Shown: positions 55,717 through 63,442 of the stretch, one piece after another
Position numbering within the stretch: position 1 is the first letter of the stretch
How the letters are laid out: each line of letters begins with the position of its first letter
NCBI GenBank assembly: GCA_902581775.1
Contig: CACHPJ010000006.1
Location: forward strand, 1-63,442
Length of the DNA: 63,442 nucleotides
Direction of reading: 5' to 3'
DNA from: an uncultured Pelagibacteraceae bacterium
Lineage (GTDB): Bacteria > Pseudomonadota > Alphaproteobacteria > Pelagibacterales > Pelagibacteraceae
Made by a program: the position numbers and the translations under genes
The notes under the pieces: generated by a model
Told to the model about the DNA's origin: nothing
What the model saw: the letters and a program-made list of their open reading frames with translations, nothing else
The model's database searches: none

Positions 55717-56393
55717 TAATTAAACAAACTATTAAAAAGTTTCATACCATCTTGATTTGTAAGGATATCTTCAATCATTCTTTCAGGATGAGGCATCATT
55801 CCTAAAATATTTTTTTCCTCATTAAAAATTCCTGCAATATTATTCAATGATCCGTTTGGGTTAGAATCGTTTAATATATCTCCTTTTTTGTCACAATATT
55901 TAAAAGCAATTAAGTTTTTTTCTTCTAAACTTTCTAAATGTTTTTGATCAGTAAAATAATTTCCCTCATTATGAGCAATATTTAGTTTGATTAATTCATT
56001 GGATTTGTACTTATTACAGAATTTATTTTCATTGTTTAAAACTTTTAAATAAACATCTTTAGAGAGGAATCTTAAGTTTTGATTTCTTAAAAGTGCTCCT
56101 TTTAGTAATCCTGTTTCAATTAAAATTTGGAAACCATTACAAACCCCTAAAATTAAACAACCTTTTTTGGAAGCTTTAACAACTTCTTTGAGAATATTAG
56201 ATTTAGCAGCTATAGCACCTGATCTAAGGTAATCACCGTAAGAAAAACCTCCAGGTATAACAATTAAGTCTGATTTAGGAAGTTCATTTTCTTTATGCCA
56301 AACCATTTTATTTTTGAATTTTGATTTTTCTAAAGCTACAGCGATGTCCCTATCGCAATTTGAACCAGGAAAAACTATTACTGATGAATTCAT
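55716..56393 (-). CDS. purQ: Phosphoribosylformylglycinamidine synthase, glutaminase subunit
   Basis: A 225-residue class I glutamine amidotransferase that supplies ammonia to PurL. The nucleophile is C85 (LGVCNGFQ), with His and Glu in MMPHPERM (about 205-212). The N-terminus [12 protein letters not shown] is that of PurQ. It overlaps purL by 1 nt and directly abuts purS (no spacer), as expected for a complex made in fixed ratio. Confidence 0.97.
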   Translation of the reverse strand: MNSSVIVFPGSNCDRDIAVALEKSKFKNKMVWHKENELPKSDLIVIPGGFSYGDYLRSGAIAAKSNILKEVVKASKKGCLILGVCNGFQILIETGLLKGALLRNQNLRFLSKDVYLKVLNNENKFCNKYKSNELIKLNIAHNEGNYFTDQKHLESLEEKNLIAFKYCDKKGDILNDSNPNGSLNNIAGIFNEEKNILGMMPHPERMIEDILTNQDGMKLFNSLFN

Positions 56394-56633
56394 CTATATT
56401 CTTTTTATACTAAAATTCTCTATGATAGTATTTACAAGAAGTTTATTACACATTTCGTTAATTTGTTTTTCCGCTTTAGTTTCATCTTTCTCATTTATCT
56501 CAACTTCAAAATATTTTCCTTGTCTAATTCCGATTAAAGAGTTGGTTCCCATATTTTTTAAAGTTTGTTCAACTACTTTTCCTTGTGGATCAAGTACGTC
56601 CTTTTTTAAAGTAACTGTAACTGAAAATTTCAA
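56394..56633 (-). CDS. purS: Phosphoribosylformylglycinamidine synthase subunit PurS
   Basis: A 79-residue protein with the PurS pattern: VTVTLKKDVLDPQGKVVEQTLKNMG, then IRQGKYFEVEI and ending MCNKLLVNTIIENFSI. PurS joins PurL and PurQ into the active complex. Its presence agrees with the short PurL. It lies 1 nt from purC. Confidence 0.95.
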   Translation of the reverse strand: MKFSVTVTLKKDVLDPQGKVVEQTLKNMGTNSLIGIRQGKYFEVEINEKDETKAEKQINEMCNKLLVNTIIENFSIKRI

Positions 56634-56634
56634 T

Positions 56635-57429
56635 TTATTTTTTTTTCTTGAATTTCAAAGATGTTGCTTTGCCAAAATTTACTTCACTGATATTGGTTTC
56701 TTCCGGCATTATACCGAGCCTTCTCGCAACTTCTTGATAAGCTTGGACTATATTACCAAGATCTTTTCTAAAACGGTCTTTGTCTAATTTTTTTTCACTT
56801 TTTACATCCCATAAACGACAAGTATCAGGGCTTATCTCATCAGCTAATACTATTTCACTTTTATTTTTTTCTTTATTCCAAACTCTTCCGTACTCAAGTT
56901 TAAAATCAACTAACTTAATACCAACACCTCTAAATATACCTTGAAGAAGATCATTTATTCTAAAAGTCATTTTATCAATTTCATTTATTTCTTCTTCTTT
57001 TGCCCAATCGAAAGCAAAAATATGTTCTTTTGCTATTAGAGGGTCACCAAGTTCATCTTTTTTGTAACAATATTCAAAAAGTGGTTTTTCAAGTATAGTT
57101 CCGTCCGCAATTCCTAATCTTTTAGACAAAGATCCGGTAGCAATATTTCTAACTATAAATTCTATTGGGATAATTTCTGCATGCTTAATTAGTTGTTCTC
57201 TCATATTAAGACGTTTTATTAAGTGCGTTTTAATTCCACATTGAGATAAACTTGTTAGTATATGTTCTGAAATTCTATTGTTAAGCACCCCTTTTCCCTC
57301 AACACTTGCTTTTTTTAAATTATTAAAAGCAGTAGCATCATCTTTAAAGTGCTGGATAACCAAATCTTTCTCATTTGTCTCGTAAATGATTTTGGCCTTT
57401 CCTTCGTATAGTTTTTTACCTTTATTCAT
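56635..57429 (-). CDS. purC: Phosphoribosylaminoimidazole-succinocarboxamide synthase
   Basis: A 264-residue SAICAR synthetase. It has the N-terminal [12 protein letters not shown] (about 7-18), the substrate loop [11 protein letters not shown] (about 92-102), [10 protein letters not shown] (about 178-187), and [15 protein letters not shown] with the conserved Asp-Glu (about 200-214). It joins CAIR and aspartate. It is the gene after purB in the leftward purine operon. Confidence 0.97.
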   Translation of the reverse strand: MNKGKKLYEGKAKIIYETNEKDLVIQHFKDDATAFNNLKKASVEGKGVLNNRISEHILTSLSQCGIKTHLIKRLNMREQLIKHAEIIPIEFIVRNIATGSLSKRLGIADGTILEKPLFEYCYKKDELGDPLIAKEHIFAFDWAKEEEINEIDKMTFRINDLLQGIFRGVGIKLVDFKLEYGRVWNKEKNKSEIVLADEISPDTCRLWDVKSEKKLDKDRFRKDLGNIVQAYQEVARRLGIMPEETNISEVNFGKATSLKFKKKK

Positions 57430-57435
57430 AAAGAA

Positions 57436-58731
57436 TTATTTTCTTAAACTTCTTTTGAAAATTATATTAATTCGCTTGGTATGATAACTAAAATTAAATA
57501 ATTCTTTCAATTTATTAACAGGTATTTTTTTATTAATTTTTGGGTCATTTAGAACAATTTCATAAAATGAGGACTTGCTATTCCATGATTGCATTGCTCT
57601 TTTTTGAACTATTGAATAGGCTTTTTCTCTAGAAAAACCTCTAGCAGTTAATTCCAATAAAACCCTTTGTGAGAAAAATAAGCCTTTTGTAATCTCAATG
57701 TTCTTAATCATATTTTTTGGATAGATATTGAGATTTTTAACTACATCATTTAACCTTACTAAAGCGAAATCCAAAGCTGTAGTCGCATCTGGGCCAATAT
57801 TTCTCTCAACAGACGAATGAGAAATATCACGCTCGTGCCATAAACTTATATTTTCCATAGCGGGTATAACGGCGGACCTTACTAATCTTGCTAAACCAGT
57901 TAAATTTTCACTTAAAATTGGATTTTTTTTGTGAGGCATCGCGGACGAGCCTTTCTGATTTTTTCCAAAAAATTCTTCGACTTCTAATATTTCGGTTCTT
58001 TGAAGATGCCTTATTTCAGTAGCAAATCTCTCTACTGAGCTTGCAATAATACCAAGTGTAGAAAAGAAAGCTGCATGTCTATCTCTTGGTATTACTTGTG
58101 TTGAAATTGGTTCTATCTTTAAATTTAGTTTTTTTGCAACATAGCTCTCAATTTTTGGATCAATATTAGCAAAGGTGCCCACCGCTCCAGAGATTGCGCA
58201 AGTCGAAATTTCACTGACAGCAATTTTTAACCTCTCTCTATTTCTAAGAAATTCTTGATAAAAAGTTAGAAGCTTCAACCCAAAAGTTATAGGCTCAGCA
58301 TGGATTCCATGACTTCTTCCCATACAGAGTGTGAATTTATGTTTTATAGATTGTTTTTTAATTGATTTTAATAAACCATCGATATCATTAATAAGAATTT
58401 CTCCAGCTAATTTAAGTTGTAAATTAAAGCAGGTATCTAGAACATCAGAAGAGGTCATTCCTTGATGCAGGTATCTTCCATCTTTTCCTACTTTTTCATT
58501 TATAGATGTTAGAAATGCGATGACATCATGTTTAACTTTCTTTTCTATCTGTAAAATTCTTTTTACATTTATTTTTGCTTTTGATCTAATCTTTTTAGAA
58601 ATGCCCTTAGGAATTATATTTATTTTTTCCATGGCCTCAGCTGCAGCTAACTCAATTTTTAGCCAAATTTTATATTTATTTTCTTCGCTCCAAATTTCTT
58701 TTAATTCACTCCTAGAATATCTATCTATCAT
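57436..58731 (-). CDS. purB: Adenylosuccinate lyase
   Basis: A 431-residue fumarase/aspartase-superfamily lyase acting on SAICAR and adenylosuccinate. The flexible signature loop GSSAMPHKKNP (about 263-273) carries the catalytic Ser. Other active-site parts are TSSDVLDT (about 93-100) and GRSHGIHAEPITFG (about 141-154). It overlaps map by 4 nt. Confidence 0.97.
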   Translation of the reverse strand: MIDRYSRSELKEIWSEENKYKIWLKIELAAAEAMEKINIIPKGISKKIRSKAKINVKRILQIEKKVKHDVIAFLTSINEKVGKDGRYLHQGMTSSDVLDTCFNLQLKLAGEILINDIDGLLKSIKKQSIKHKFTLCMGRSHGIHAEPITFGLKLLTFYQEFLRNRERLKIAVSEISTCAISGAVGTFANIDPKIESYVAKKLNLKIEPISTQVIPRDRHAAFFSTLGIIASSVERFATEIRHLQRTEILEVEEFFGKNQKGSSAMPHKKNPILSENLTGLARLVRSAVIPAMENISLWHERDISHSSVERNIGPDATTALDFALVRLNDVVKNLNIYPKNMIKNIEITKGLFFSQRVLLELTARGFSREKAYSIVQKRAMQSWNSKSSFYEIVLNDPKINKKIPVNKLKELFNFSYHTKRINIIFKRSLRK

Positions 58732-59504
58732 ATTTTGTATGGAGGAAAATTTAAACCTTTTTTTGATTGAGTAAAAATTTCGTATCCGTCCTTAGTTATA
58801 CCAACAGTGTGTTCAAATTGTGCAGAAAGTTTTTTATCTTTTGTAACAGCTGTCCAGCCATCATTTAAAACTTTTGTTTCAAAACCCCCTTCATTTATCA
58901 TTGGCTCTACTGTAAAAATCATTCCAGCCTGCAATTTTTTGCCGGCTCCTTTCTCTCCATAATGTAGAACATTTGGTTCACTATGAAACTTAATACCAAT
59001 ACCGTGACCGCAAAAATCCCTAACTACTGAATATCCCTCTTTCTCAACAAAACTTTGTATTTCGAAGCCAAGATCTCCTAAAGTAACATTAGGATTTAAA
59101 ATCTTTATTCCATTAATCATAGCTTTATAAGTTACATCAATTAGTTTTTTCGCTTTTATCGAAATTTCTCCAATGGCAAACATCCTGCTTGTATCTCCAT
59201 GCCACCCATCTTTAATAGCTGTTACATCGACATTTAAAATATCACCTTCATTTAAAACTTTATTTTGTGGTATTCCATGACAAACAATATGATTAGTTGA
59301 CGTACAACAAGATTTTGGAAATCCCCTGTAAAATAATGGTGCTGAAAAGGCTTTATGATCATTAATATATTCATAACATAATTCATCTATTTTTTTGGTA
59401 ATAACTCCAGGTTTTATAATCTTAGCAACTTCATCTAAAGCACCCGCTGCTATAGATCCGGCTATTCTAGTTTTTTCAAATGATTCTTGAAATTTATTAT
59501 CCAT
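58728..59504 (-). CDS. map: Methionine aminopeptidase, type I
   Basis: A 258-residue metallopeptidase that removes the initiator Met. Dimetal ligands are seen in order: Asp in LNVDVTA (about 94), Asp in WHGDTSRMF (about 105), His in GHGIG (about 168), Glu in FTVEPMIN (about 201) and Glu in AQFEHTVGIT (about 232). It overlaps sfsA by 8 nt and purB by 4 nt, so it is in the same transcript as the purine genes. Confidence 0.97.
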   Translation of the reverse strand: MDNKFQESFEKTRIAGSIAAGALDEVAKIIKPGVITKKIDELCYEYINDHKAFSAPLFYRGFPKSCCTSTNHIVCHGIPQNKVLNEGDILNVDVTAIKDGWHGDTSRMFAIGEISIKAKKLIDVTYKAMINGIKILNPNVTLGDLGFEIQSFVEKEGYSVVRDFCGHGIGIKFHSEPNVLHYGEKGAGKKLQAGMIFTVEPMINEGGFETKVLNDGWTAVTKDKKLSAQFEHTVGITKDGYEIFTQSKKGLNFPPYKI

Positions 59505-60198
59505 TTAAATTAATATTAATTTTTTTTCCTAATTTTATTCCTTTTGTAGAAAATTTACAATCGTAGCAAAGTACTTTTACTTTATTTTTTGAGGCAAGTG
59601 TTAATAATTTTGAGTATTCATTATCTATATCTTTAGCTATACTAAAGTTTTTACAGTCATCTCTTTGTATTACAAATAATATGAAAGCCTTATAACCTTT
59701 TTCAGCTGCATCCATTAATTCTCTAATGTGCTTAACACCTCTTAATGTTATTGCGTCCGGAAATTCAGCTAAACCTTTTTTTCTTGATAAAGTTACATTT
59801 TTTACTTCAATAAAAAATTTAGACTTATTTTTTTTAATCAAAAAATCAAATCGGGTATTTTGGTTATATTTTACTTCTTTTTGAACTGTTTTATCGAAGG
59901 CAAATTCTTTAATGTGATTTTTGATTAATGCTTCATTAACTATCTTATTTGTTAAATGAGTATTTACACCAACCCTAGCTTTATTTGCCTTAATTATTTG
60001 TAGAGTATATTTTAATTTTCTGTTTTTATTATCAGATTTAGTGACCCAAACTTTATTTCCAGGATTTAATAGACCCATCATAGAACCAGTATTTGGACAA
60101 TGTGCAGTAATTTTTTTATCTTTAAGTTTTATATCAACAAAAAATCTTTTATATCTTTTAATCAAAACTCCTGGTATTAATTGATTTTCAAAGTTCAT
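59497..60198 (-). CDS. sfsA: SfsA family protein (sugar fermentation stimulation protein homolog)
   Basis: A 233-residue protein with the SfsA signatures: LIPGVLIKRYKRFFVDI, AHCPNTGSMMGLLNPG (about 35-50), TRFDFLI, FIEVKNVTL, and EFPDAITLRGVKHIREL. SfsA carries a restriction-nuclease-like ExK core and binds DNA; its cell role is unsettled. I chose the ATG at 60198 (MNFENQLIPG), not 60213, as the extra five residues have no family match. It is the first gene of the leftward map-pur run, 18 nt from the divergent cinA-like gene. Confidence 0.93.
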   Translation of the reverse strand: MNFENQLIPGVLIKRYKRFFVDIKLKDKKITAHCPNTGSMMGLLNPGNKVWVTKSDNKNRKLKYTLQIIKANKARVGVNTHLTNKIVNEALIKNHIKEFAFDKTVQKEVKYNQNTRFDFLIKKNKSKFFIEVKNVTLSRKKGLAEFPDAITLRGVKHIRELMDAAEKGYKAFILFVIQRDDCKNFSIAKDIDNEYSKLLTLASKNKVKVLCYDCKFSTKGIKLGKKININLNG

Positions 60199-60216
60199 AA
60201 TTAATAGTATCAAAAT

Positions 60217-60969
60217 ATGGCTAAAGGTAAAAAAATAAATTCTGCAATTCTCATTATTGGTGATGAAATTCTATCTGGAAGAACACAAGACTTAAATGTA
60301 TCATTTTTAGCTAATTGGCTTAATAAAAATTGTGGAATTACAGTGGGAGAAGTTAGGGTGATACCAGATAAAGAAAAAATAATTGTTGAGAATATCTTAC
60401 AATTATCAAAAAGTTTTAGTTATGTCTTTACTACTGGAGGTATTGGTCCAACTCATGATGATATAACCGCAAAATCTATCTCAAAAGCTTTTAAAGTTAA
60501 ATATAGATTTCATGAAGAAGCTTATGAAATTTTAAAAAACTATTATGGAAAAAAAAATTTTAATGATGGAAGAAAAAAAATGGCTAAAATGCCAAGTGGC
60601 TCTAAATTGATTTACAATCCCTCTAGTGCCGCCCCAGGATTCATGATTAAAAATGTAATCTCATTACCTGGAGTTCCATCAATTTTAAAAGGGATGATAG
60701 AAAACTCAAAAAAATTTTTAGTTAAAGGAAAAATAACTCAAAGTAAGTCAATAAATTTATTAACTGTAGAAAGTAATATTTCTGTTGAATTAGCAAATAT
60801 ACAAAAAAAATTTAAGAAACAAGTTAGCATAGGTAGTTATCCATTTTTTAGATTAGGAAAAATTGGAGTTTCGATAGTTTTGCGCTCTGTAAAACTCAAA
60901 AGTATTGACCTTTGTTTAAAAGAAATTTTTAAAATTGTTAAAAAGAAAAACATAAATATTTTTAATTAA
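60217..60969 (+). CDS. CinA-like molybdopterin-binding domain protein
   Basis: A 250-residue protein made of the MoaB/Mog-type domain found at the N-terminus of CinA: IIGDEILSGRTQDLNVSFLA (about 12-31), TTGGIGPTHDDITAKSISKAF (about 71-91) and the SLPGVPSILKGMI motif (about 148-160). The second, pyrophosphatase/deamidase domain of full CinA (about 410 residues) is absent, so it is the short form common in alphaproteobacteria. CinA-type domains can cleave ADP-ribose; the role here is not defined. It overlaps the convergent GT9 gene by 4 nt. Confidence 0.88.
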   Translation: MAKGKKINSAILIIGDEILSGRTQDLNVSFLANWLNKNCGITVGEVRVIPDKEKIIVENILQLSKSFSYVFTTGGIGPTHDDITAKSISKAFKVKYRFHEEAYEILKNYYGKKNFNDGRKKMAKMPSGSKLIYNPSSAAPGFMIKNVISLPGVPSILKGMIENSKKFLVKGKITQSKSINLLTVESNISVELANIQKKFKKQVSIGSYPFFRLGKIGVSIVLRSVKLKSIDLCLKEIFKIVKKKNINIFN

Positions 60970-61937
60970 ATGTGTTTAAAAACCTCGCCAACTCCAATTT
61001 TTGAAATATCTGATGATTTATAAATCTCTTTAGTATCTATAATTGTAACGTCATCAATTTTTGGTGCAAATTTTTCTGCATTCGTTGGTCCAAACAAAAG
61101 AATCATTGGAATATTTGCCAATCCCATCATATGCATAATACCATTGTCTATTGAAATTGCTTTATCCAATCTTGCAGATAAAGCAGTTACCAAAGCAGGG
61201 CAGGAAAGTTTTGAATTATGTTCAGGGAAAAGAGCGTTATCTACTTGATTTTTAATTTTATCTATTAAATCAAACTCATCTTCTTTAATAAAAAAAACTG
61301 GAACTTTATTTTTATTTTTAATTTTTTTTGCCAACTCAATAAATTTATCTATTGACCAACTTTTTTTTCTGTAAACATTTCCCTGGGTTATCGAGAAACC
61401 AACGTAACCATTATTTGGTAAAAGTCTTTTAGCTTCTTTCTTATATTTATCATCAATATTTTCTAAACTATAGTGTATCCTTTTAATGCTTGTTTCTAGA
61501 AAGATATTGAGATTTTTTATGGTCATATAATCAAGATCATTAGAATAAAAATAATCTCTTCTTTTAGAGCAAAAATAAAAATTAAGTGTTCTTGAATAAA
61601 AACTAGAACTTGGTATTTGATTTAGTATAACGGTATTTCGAAGTTTTGACTGAAGATCTATAATCAAATCAAAACTTTCAATTCCATTCTCAAAAACTCT
61701 TTTCTTTGCCACCAAGTAATGCCACCATCTAAATCCAAAATATTTCAAGTTTAGATTTAAATTTTTCATGTTAATGTTGTATTCTTTTAATTCATTCTCA
61801 AAATGGTTTTCATGAGCACTTAAATAATAAACTTCTGAATTTTTAAAATGATTTTGTAGGCTTAAGATGAAAGAAAATAACTGTACAGAGTCTCCTAATC
61901 CACCACCAGAGTTGTATATTAAGATTTTTTTTTGCAT
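60966..61937 (-). CDS. Glycosyltransferase family 9-like protein
   Basis: A 323-residue GT-B protein like heptosyltransferases, second of this kind in the window. The N-terminal IYNSGGGLGDSVQLFSFIL (about 6-24) and the C-terminal SIDNGIMHMMGLANIPMILLFGPTNAEKF (about 257-285) are the diagnostic blocks. In the first block the usual His/Arg before the G-rich loop is replaced, so it is a divergent member. Its start is only 22 nt from the tRNA-Leu half at 61960, next to an apparent island border. Confidence 0.85.
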   Translation of the reverse strand: MQKKILIYNSGGGLGDSVQLFSFILSLQNHFKNSEVYYLSAHENHFENELKEYNINMKNLNLNLKYFGFRWWHYLVAKKRVFENGIESFDLIIDLQSKLRNTVILNQIPSSSFYSRTLNFYFCSKRRDYFYSNDLDYMTIKNLNIFLETSIKRIHYSLENIDDKYKKEAKRLLPNNGYVGFSITQGNVYRKKSWSIDKFIELAKKIKNKNKVPVFFIKEDEFDLIDKIKNQVDNALFPEHNSKLSCPALVTALSARLDKAISIDNGIMHMMGLANIPMILLFGPTNAEKFAPKIDDVTIIDTKEIYKSSDISKIGVGEVFKHI

Positions 61938-61959
61938 TTGCAGACAGTTTGTTTATAAA

Positions 61960-61998
61960 GCCCTCGTGGTGAAATTGATAGACACAAAATGTTTAAAA
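61960..61998 (+). pseudogene. 5' half of tRNA-Leu(TAA), broken at the anticodon loop
   Basis: The 39 nt match a tRNA-Leu 5' half: acceptor strand GCCCTCG (61960-61966), TG at positions 8-9, D-stem GTG/CAC with an AAATTGATAGA loop, anticodon stem AAATG (61987-61991), and loop TTTAAAA with anticodon TAA (61994-61996). The following bases (TAGCT) do not pair with AAATG, and no variable arm, T-arm or 3' acceptor strand follows. The D-loop GG pair reads GA, a further sign of decay. The break is only 3 nt from the stop codon of the GH13 gene. Confidence 0.7.
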
Positions 61999-62001
61999 TA
62001 G

Positions 62002-63442
62002 CTATCTATTGCTTAACCAAATCGTTTCAAAGGGTTTTAATATTAAAAGCTTATTTTTTATTTCAATTTTAGATCCAATTAAATTATTCCAATTATGATA
62101 AACTTTATTCAGGTGTGCTCTTTGAGTTTTTGACGACAAATTTGTAATACAAATTATAGTTTGCTCTTTGTTAATACTTATTCTTTTGAAAGAAAAAATT
62201 TTTGAGCCAAGGTTTATATTTAGTCTTGATGCATTTGGATGAAATGCCTTTTGTTTTCTCCTAACGTCAAGCAAATTTGAAATTTTCTGGAAAAATATAC
62301 TTTGTTTAGAATTTTTATTCTCAATTTTTTTTGAAATACTTTTAAATTTCCATTTGTATCTATTAACGTCTCTATTATTTCCAGTTATTATATATTTAGC
62401 TTCATCATTAGATTTTCCAAACAAAGAATTAAAATATATTGCGGGAATTCCTTCAAAAGAAATAATAATTGAATGTGCAGAAAGATATCGTTCTAAAAGG
62501 AATTTTCCTTTTAAATCATTATCCGATTTTTTAAGTGCATCGAACACTGTTATATTTGCCTCATAGACTTTTTTTGATTTATTCTTAACTTTTCTATATG
62601 AAAATTTTGATCCATTTTTTTTTAGTCTAATAAGAAAGTTTTTTAGTATTTTCTTATTAAATATTCCTTCTGTAGGTCTAATACCAATTCCATCATGAGA
62701 TGATATAAAATTTAAATAACTATTCCCTTTCTTTGCAATTGGTAGTTTTTTACTCCATCGATTTAAATATGAACTATTCTCAAATAAAAAAGCATGAATT
62801 AACAGTGGCGGAAGAGAAAAATTATAAATCCAATTGGCTTCATCATTTTTACCAAAATAACTTAGATTTTCTTTTTCGGGTAAATTTGTTTCTGTAACGA
62901 TTATGGTTTCCACATTAAGAGAATTACAAATTGTTCTTAAAAGTTTAATTATCTCATGCGTTTGTTTTAAATTAATGCATTTTGTACCGCTCTCTTTCCA
63001 AAGATAAGCAATTGCGTCCAATCTAAAAATAGTCACACCATGATTAATAAGATTAATCATAATTTTTATAAATCTTAATAATACGGATGGATTTTTAAAA
63101 TTTAAATCTAATTGATCTGCACTAAAAGTTCTCCAAAGGTATTCATTTTTATTAAAAATATTAATTTTTTTTAATAATCTATGATCTCTTGGTCGTATTA
63201 CTTTTGAAGTATCAAATTTGGAATCAATCTTTAAAAAATAATCTTTACCTGGTTGTTTATTTTTCAAAAAGTTTCTAAACCACAAACCTCTTGATGAAGA
63301 ATGATTAATTACCATATCAGCCATTATGTCATTTGATTTTGAAATTTTTTTTATATCAGACCAATTACCAAGTTTATTTTCAATTCTATAATGATCTTTT
63401 ACAGAAAAACCACTATCACTACTTGAGGGATAAAAAGGTAAA
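62002..63442 (-). CDS. GH13 (subfamily 18-like) glycoside phosphorylase, sucrose/glucosylglycerate phosphorylase type (5' end outside window)
   Basis: About 480 C-terminal residues are visible; the frame is open to the right edge and begins with LPFYPSSSDSGFSV, a hallmark of sucrose/glucosylglycerate phosphorylases. The barrel residues are intact: nucleophile Asp in FRLDAIAYLWKE, acid/base Glu in VTETNLPEKENLSYFG, and the transition-state Asp in ISSHDGIGIRP. Such enzymes split a glucoside with phosphate, giving glucose-1-phosphate and saving ATP. Sucrose, glucosylglycerate or glucosylglycerol could be the substrate. The sequence is Lys/Asn-rich, and it lies against a broken tRNA-Leu, suggesting acquired DNA. 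Confidence 0.88.
   Translation of the reverse strand, partial: LPFYPSSSDSGFSVKDHYRIENKLGNWSDIKKISKSNDIMADMVINHSSSRGLWFRNFLKNKQPGKDYFLKIDSKFDTSKVIRPRDHRLLKKINIFNKNEYLWRTFSADQLDLNFKNPSVLLRFIKIMINLINHGVTIFRLDAIAYLWKESGTKCINLKQTHEIIKLLRTICNSLNVETIIVTETNLPEKENLSYFGKNDEANWIYNFSLPPLLIHAFLFENSSYLNRWSKKLPIAKKGNSYLNFISSHDGIGIRPTEGIFNKKILKNFLIRLKKNGSKFSYRKVKNKSKKVYEANITVFDALKKSDNDLKGKFLLERYLSAHSIIISFEGIPAIYFNSLFGKSNDEAKYIITGNNRDVNRYKWKFKSISKKIENKNSKQSIFFQKISNLLDVRRKQKAFHPNASRLNINLGSKIFSFKRISINKEQTIICITNLSSKTQRAHLNKVYHNWNNLIGSKIEIKNKLLILKPFETIWLSNR

Noticed and set aside
61960-62060. A complete tRNA-Leu, or a tRNA-Leu(TAA) with a group I intron
   Set aside because: The break is at the anticodon loop, a classic intron site, but a protein-coding stop codon begins 3 nt later on the other strand, and no 3' half (T-arm, CGAGGGC, CCA) is seen downstream within the window.
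1-63442. CRISPR arrays, insertion sequences, prophage genes, toxin-antitoxin pairs or known riboswitches
   Set aside because: Reading both strands I saw no regularly spaced repeats, transposase or integrase, phage structural genes, toxin-like small pairs, or glycine/SAM/cobalamin riboswitch cores. A covariance-model search would be needed to be sure for RNAs.

Overview
The window looks like a chromosome segment of a SAR11-type marine alphaproteobacterium (Pelagibacterales). The grounds are very AT-rich DNA, tiny spacers, many 1-17 nt gene overlaps, alphaproteobacterial gene order (lon, then tRNA-Val, tRNA-Asp and nuoA-N), and an AdoMet decarboxylase/spermidine synthase fusion of the kind described from Candidatus Pelagibacter. 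This assignment is inference from content and order; no database search was possible. No gene-free stretch exceeds 300 bases; the longest are 33352-33537 (nrdA control region) and 5766-5929 (between tRNA-Asp and nuoA).

Layout: 1-790 is the 3' end of lon. 787-5568 holds accessory genes (a GT17-like glycosyltransferase, a three-domain sugar enzyme fusion, a zinc-ribbon membrane protein, a flavodoxin-fold oxidoreductase) interleaved with tRNA-Val(TAC). tRNA-Asp(GTC) follows. 5930-19820 is a complete 14-gene complex I operon, nuoA to nuoN. It runs without a gap into a class II aldolase-like gene, speD-speE and a nitrilase-family amidase (to 22305). 22302-33351 is a mosaic of small units: glycosyltransferases, a thioredoxin-like protein, a gamma carbonic anhydrase, an exported amidohydrolase-like protein, a dehydrogenase, an MFS carrier, rpoZ, dusA, a TauE/SafE permease and a phosphohexomutase.

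33415-36485 is nrdAB, preceded by a strong promoter that carries an alphaproteobacterial-type SOS box. Next come a methyltransferase, an anchored GSDH-like beta-propeller, prpC/prpB, a LysE exporter, gph, a GlmU reduced to its acetyltransferase half, glmS, a YHYH protein, pgl, a class II DAHP synthase, nadE, cysS, cimA, a TrmJ-like methylase and rpsD. 52989-60198 is a leftward run grxD-bolA-purL-purQ-purS-purC-purB-map-sfsA (listed by coordinate; sfsA is transcribed first). The right edge has a cinA-like gene, a GT9 glycosyltransferase, a 5' half of tRNA-Leu(TAA), and a partial GH13 phosphorylase.

Functionally the core is respiration (complex I), dNTP and purine synthesis, translation and C3 or branched-chain carbon metabolism. 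Many single surface-glycan genes are wedged between core genes. I found no convincing new multi-gene system, CRISPR array, insertion sequence or prophage. The most notable signals are the SOS box wrapped round the nrdA -10 element, the tRNA-Leu half at an apparent island junction, the GlmU half-protein, the three-domain fusion, and the insertions in the lon-tRNA-nuo interval.
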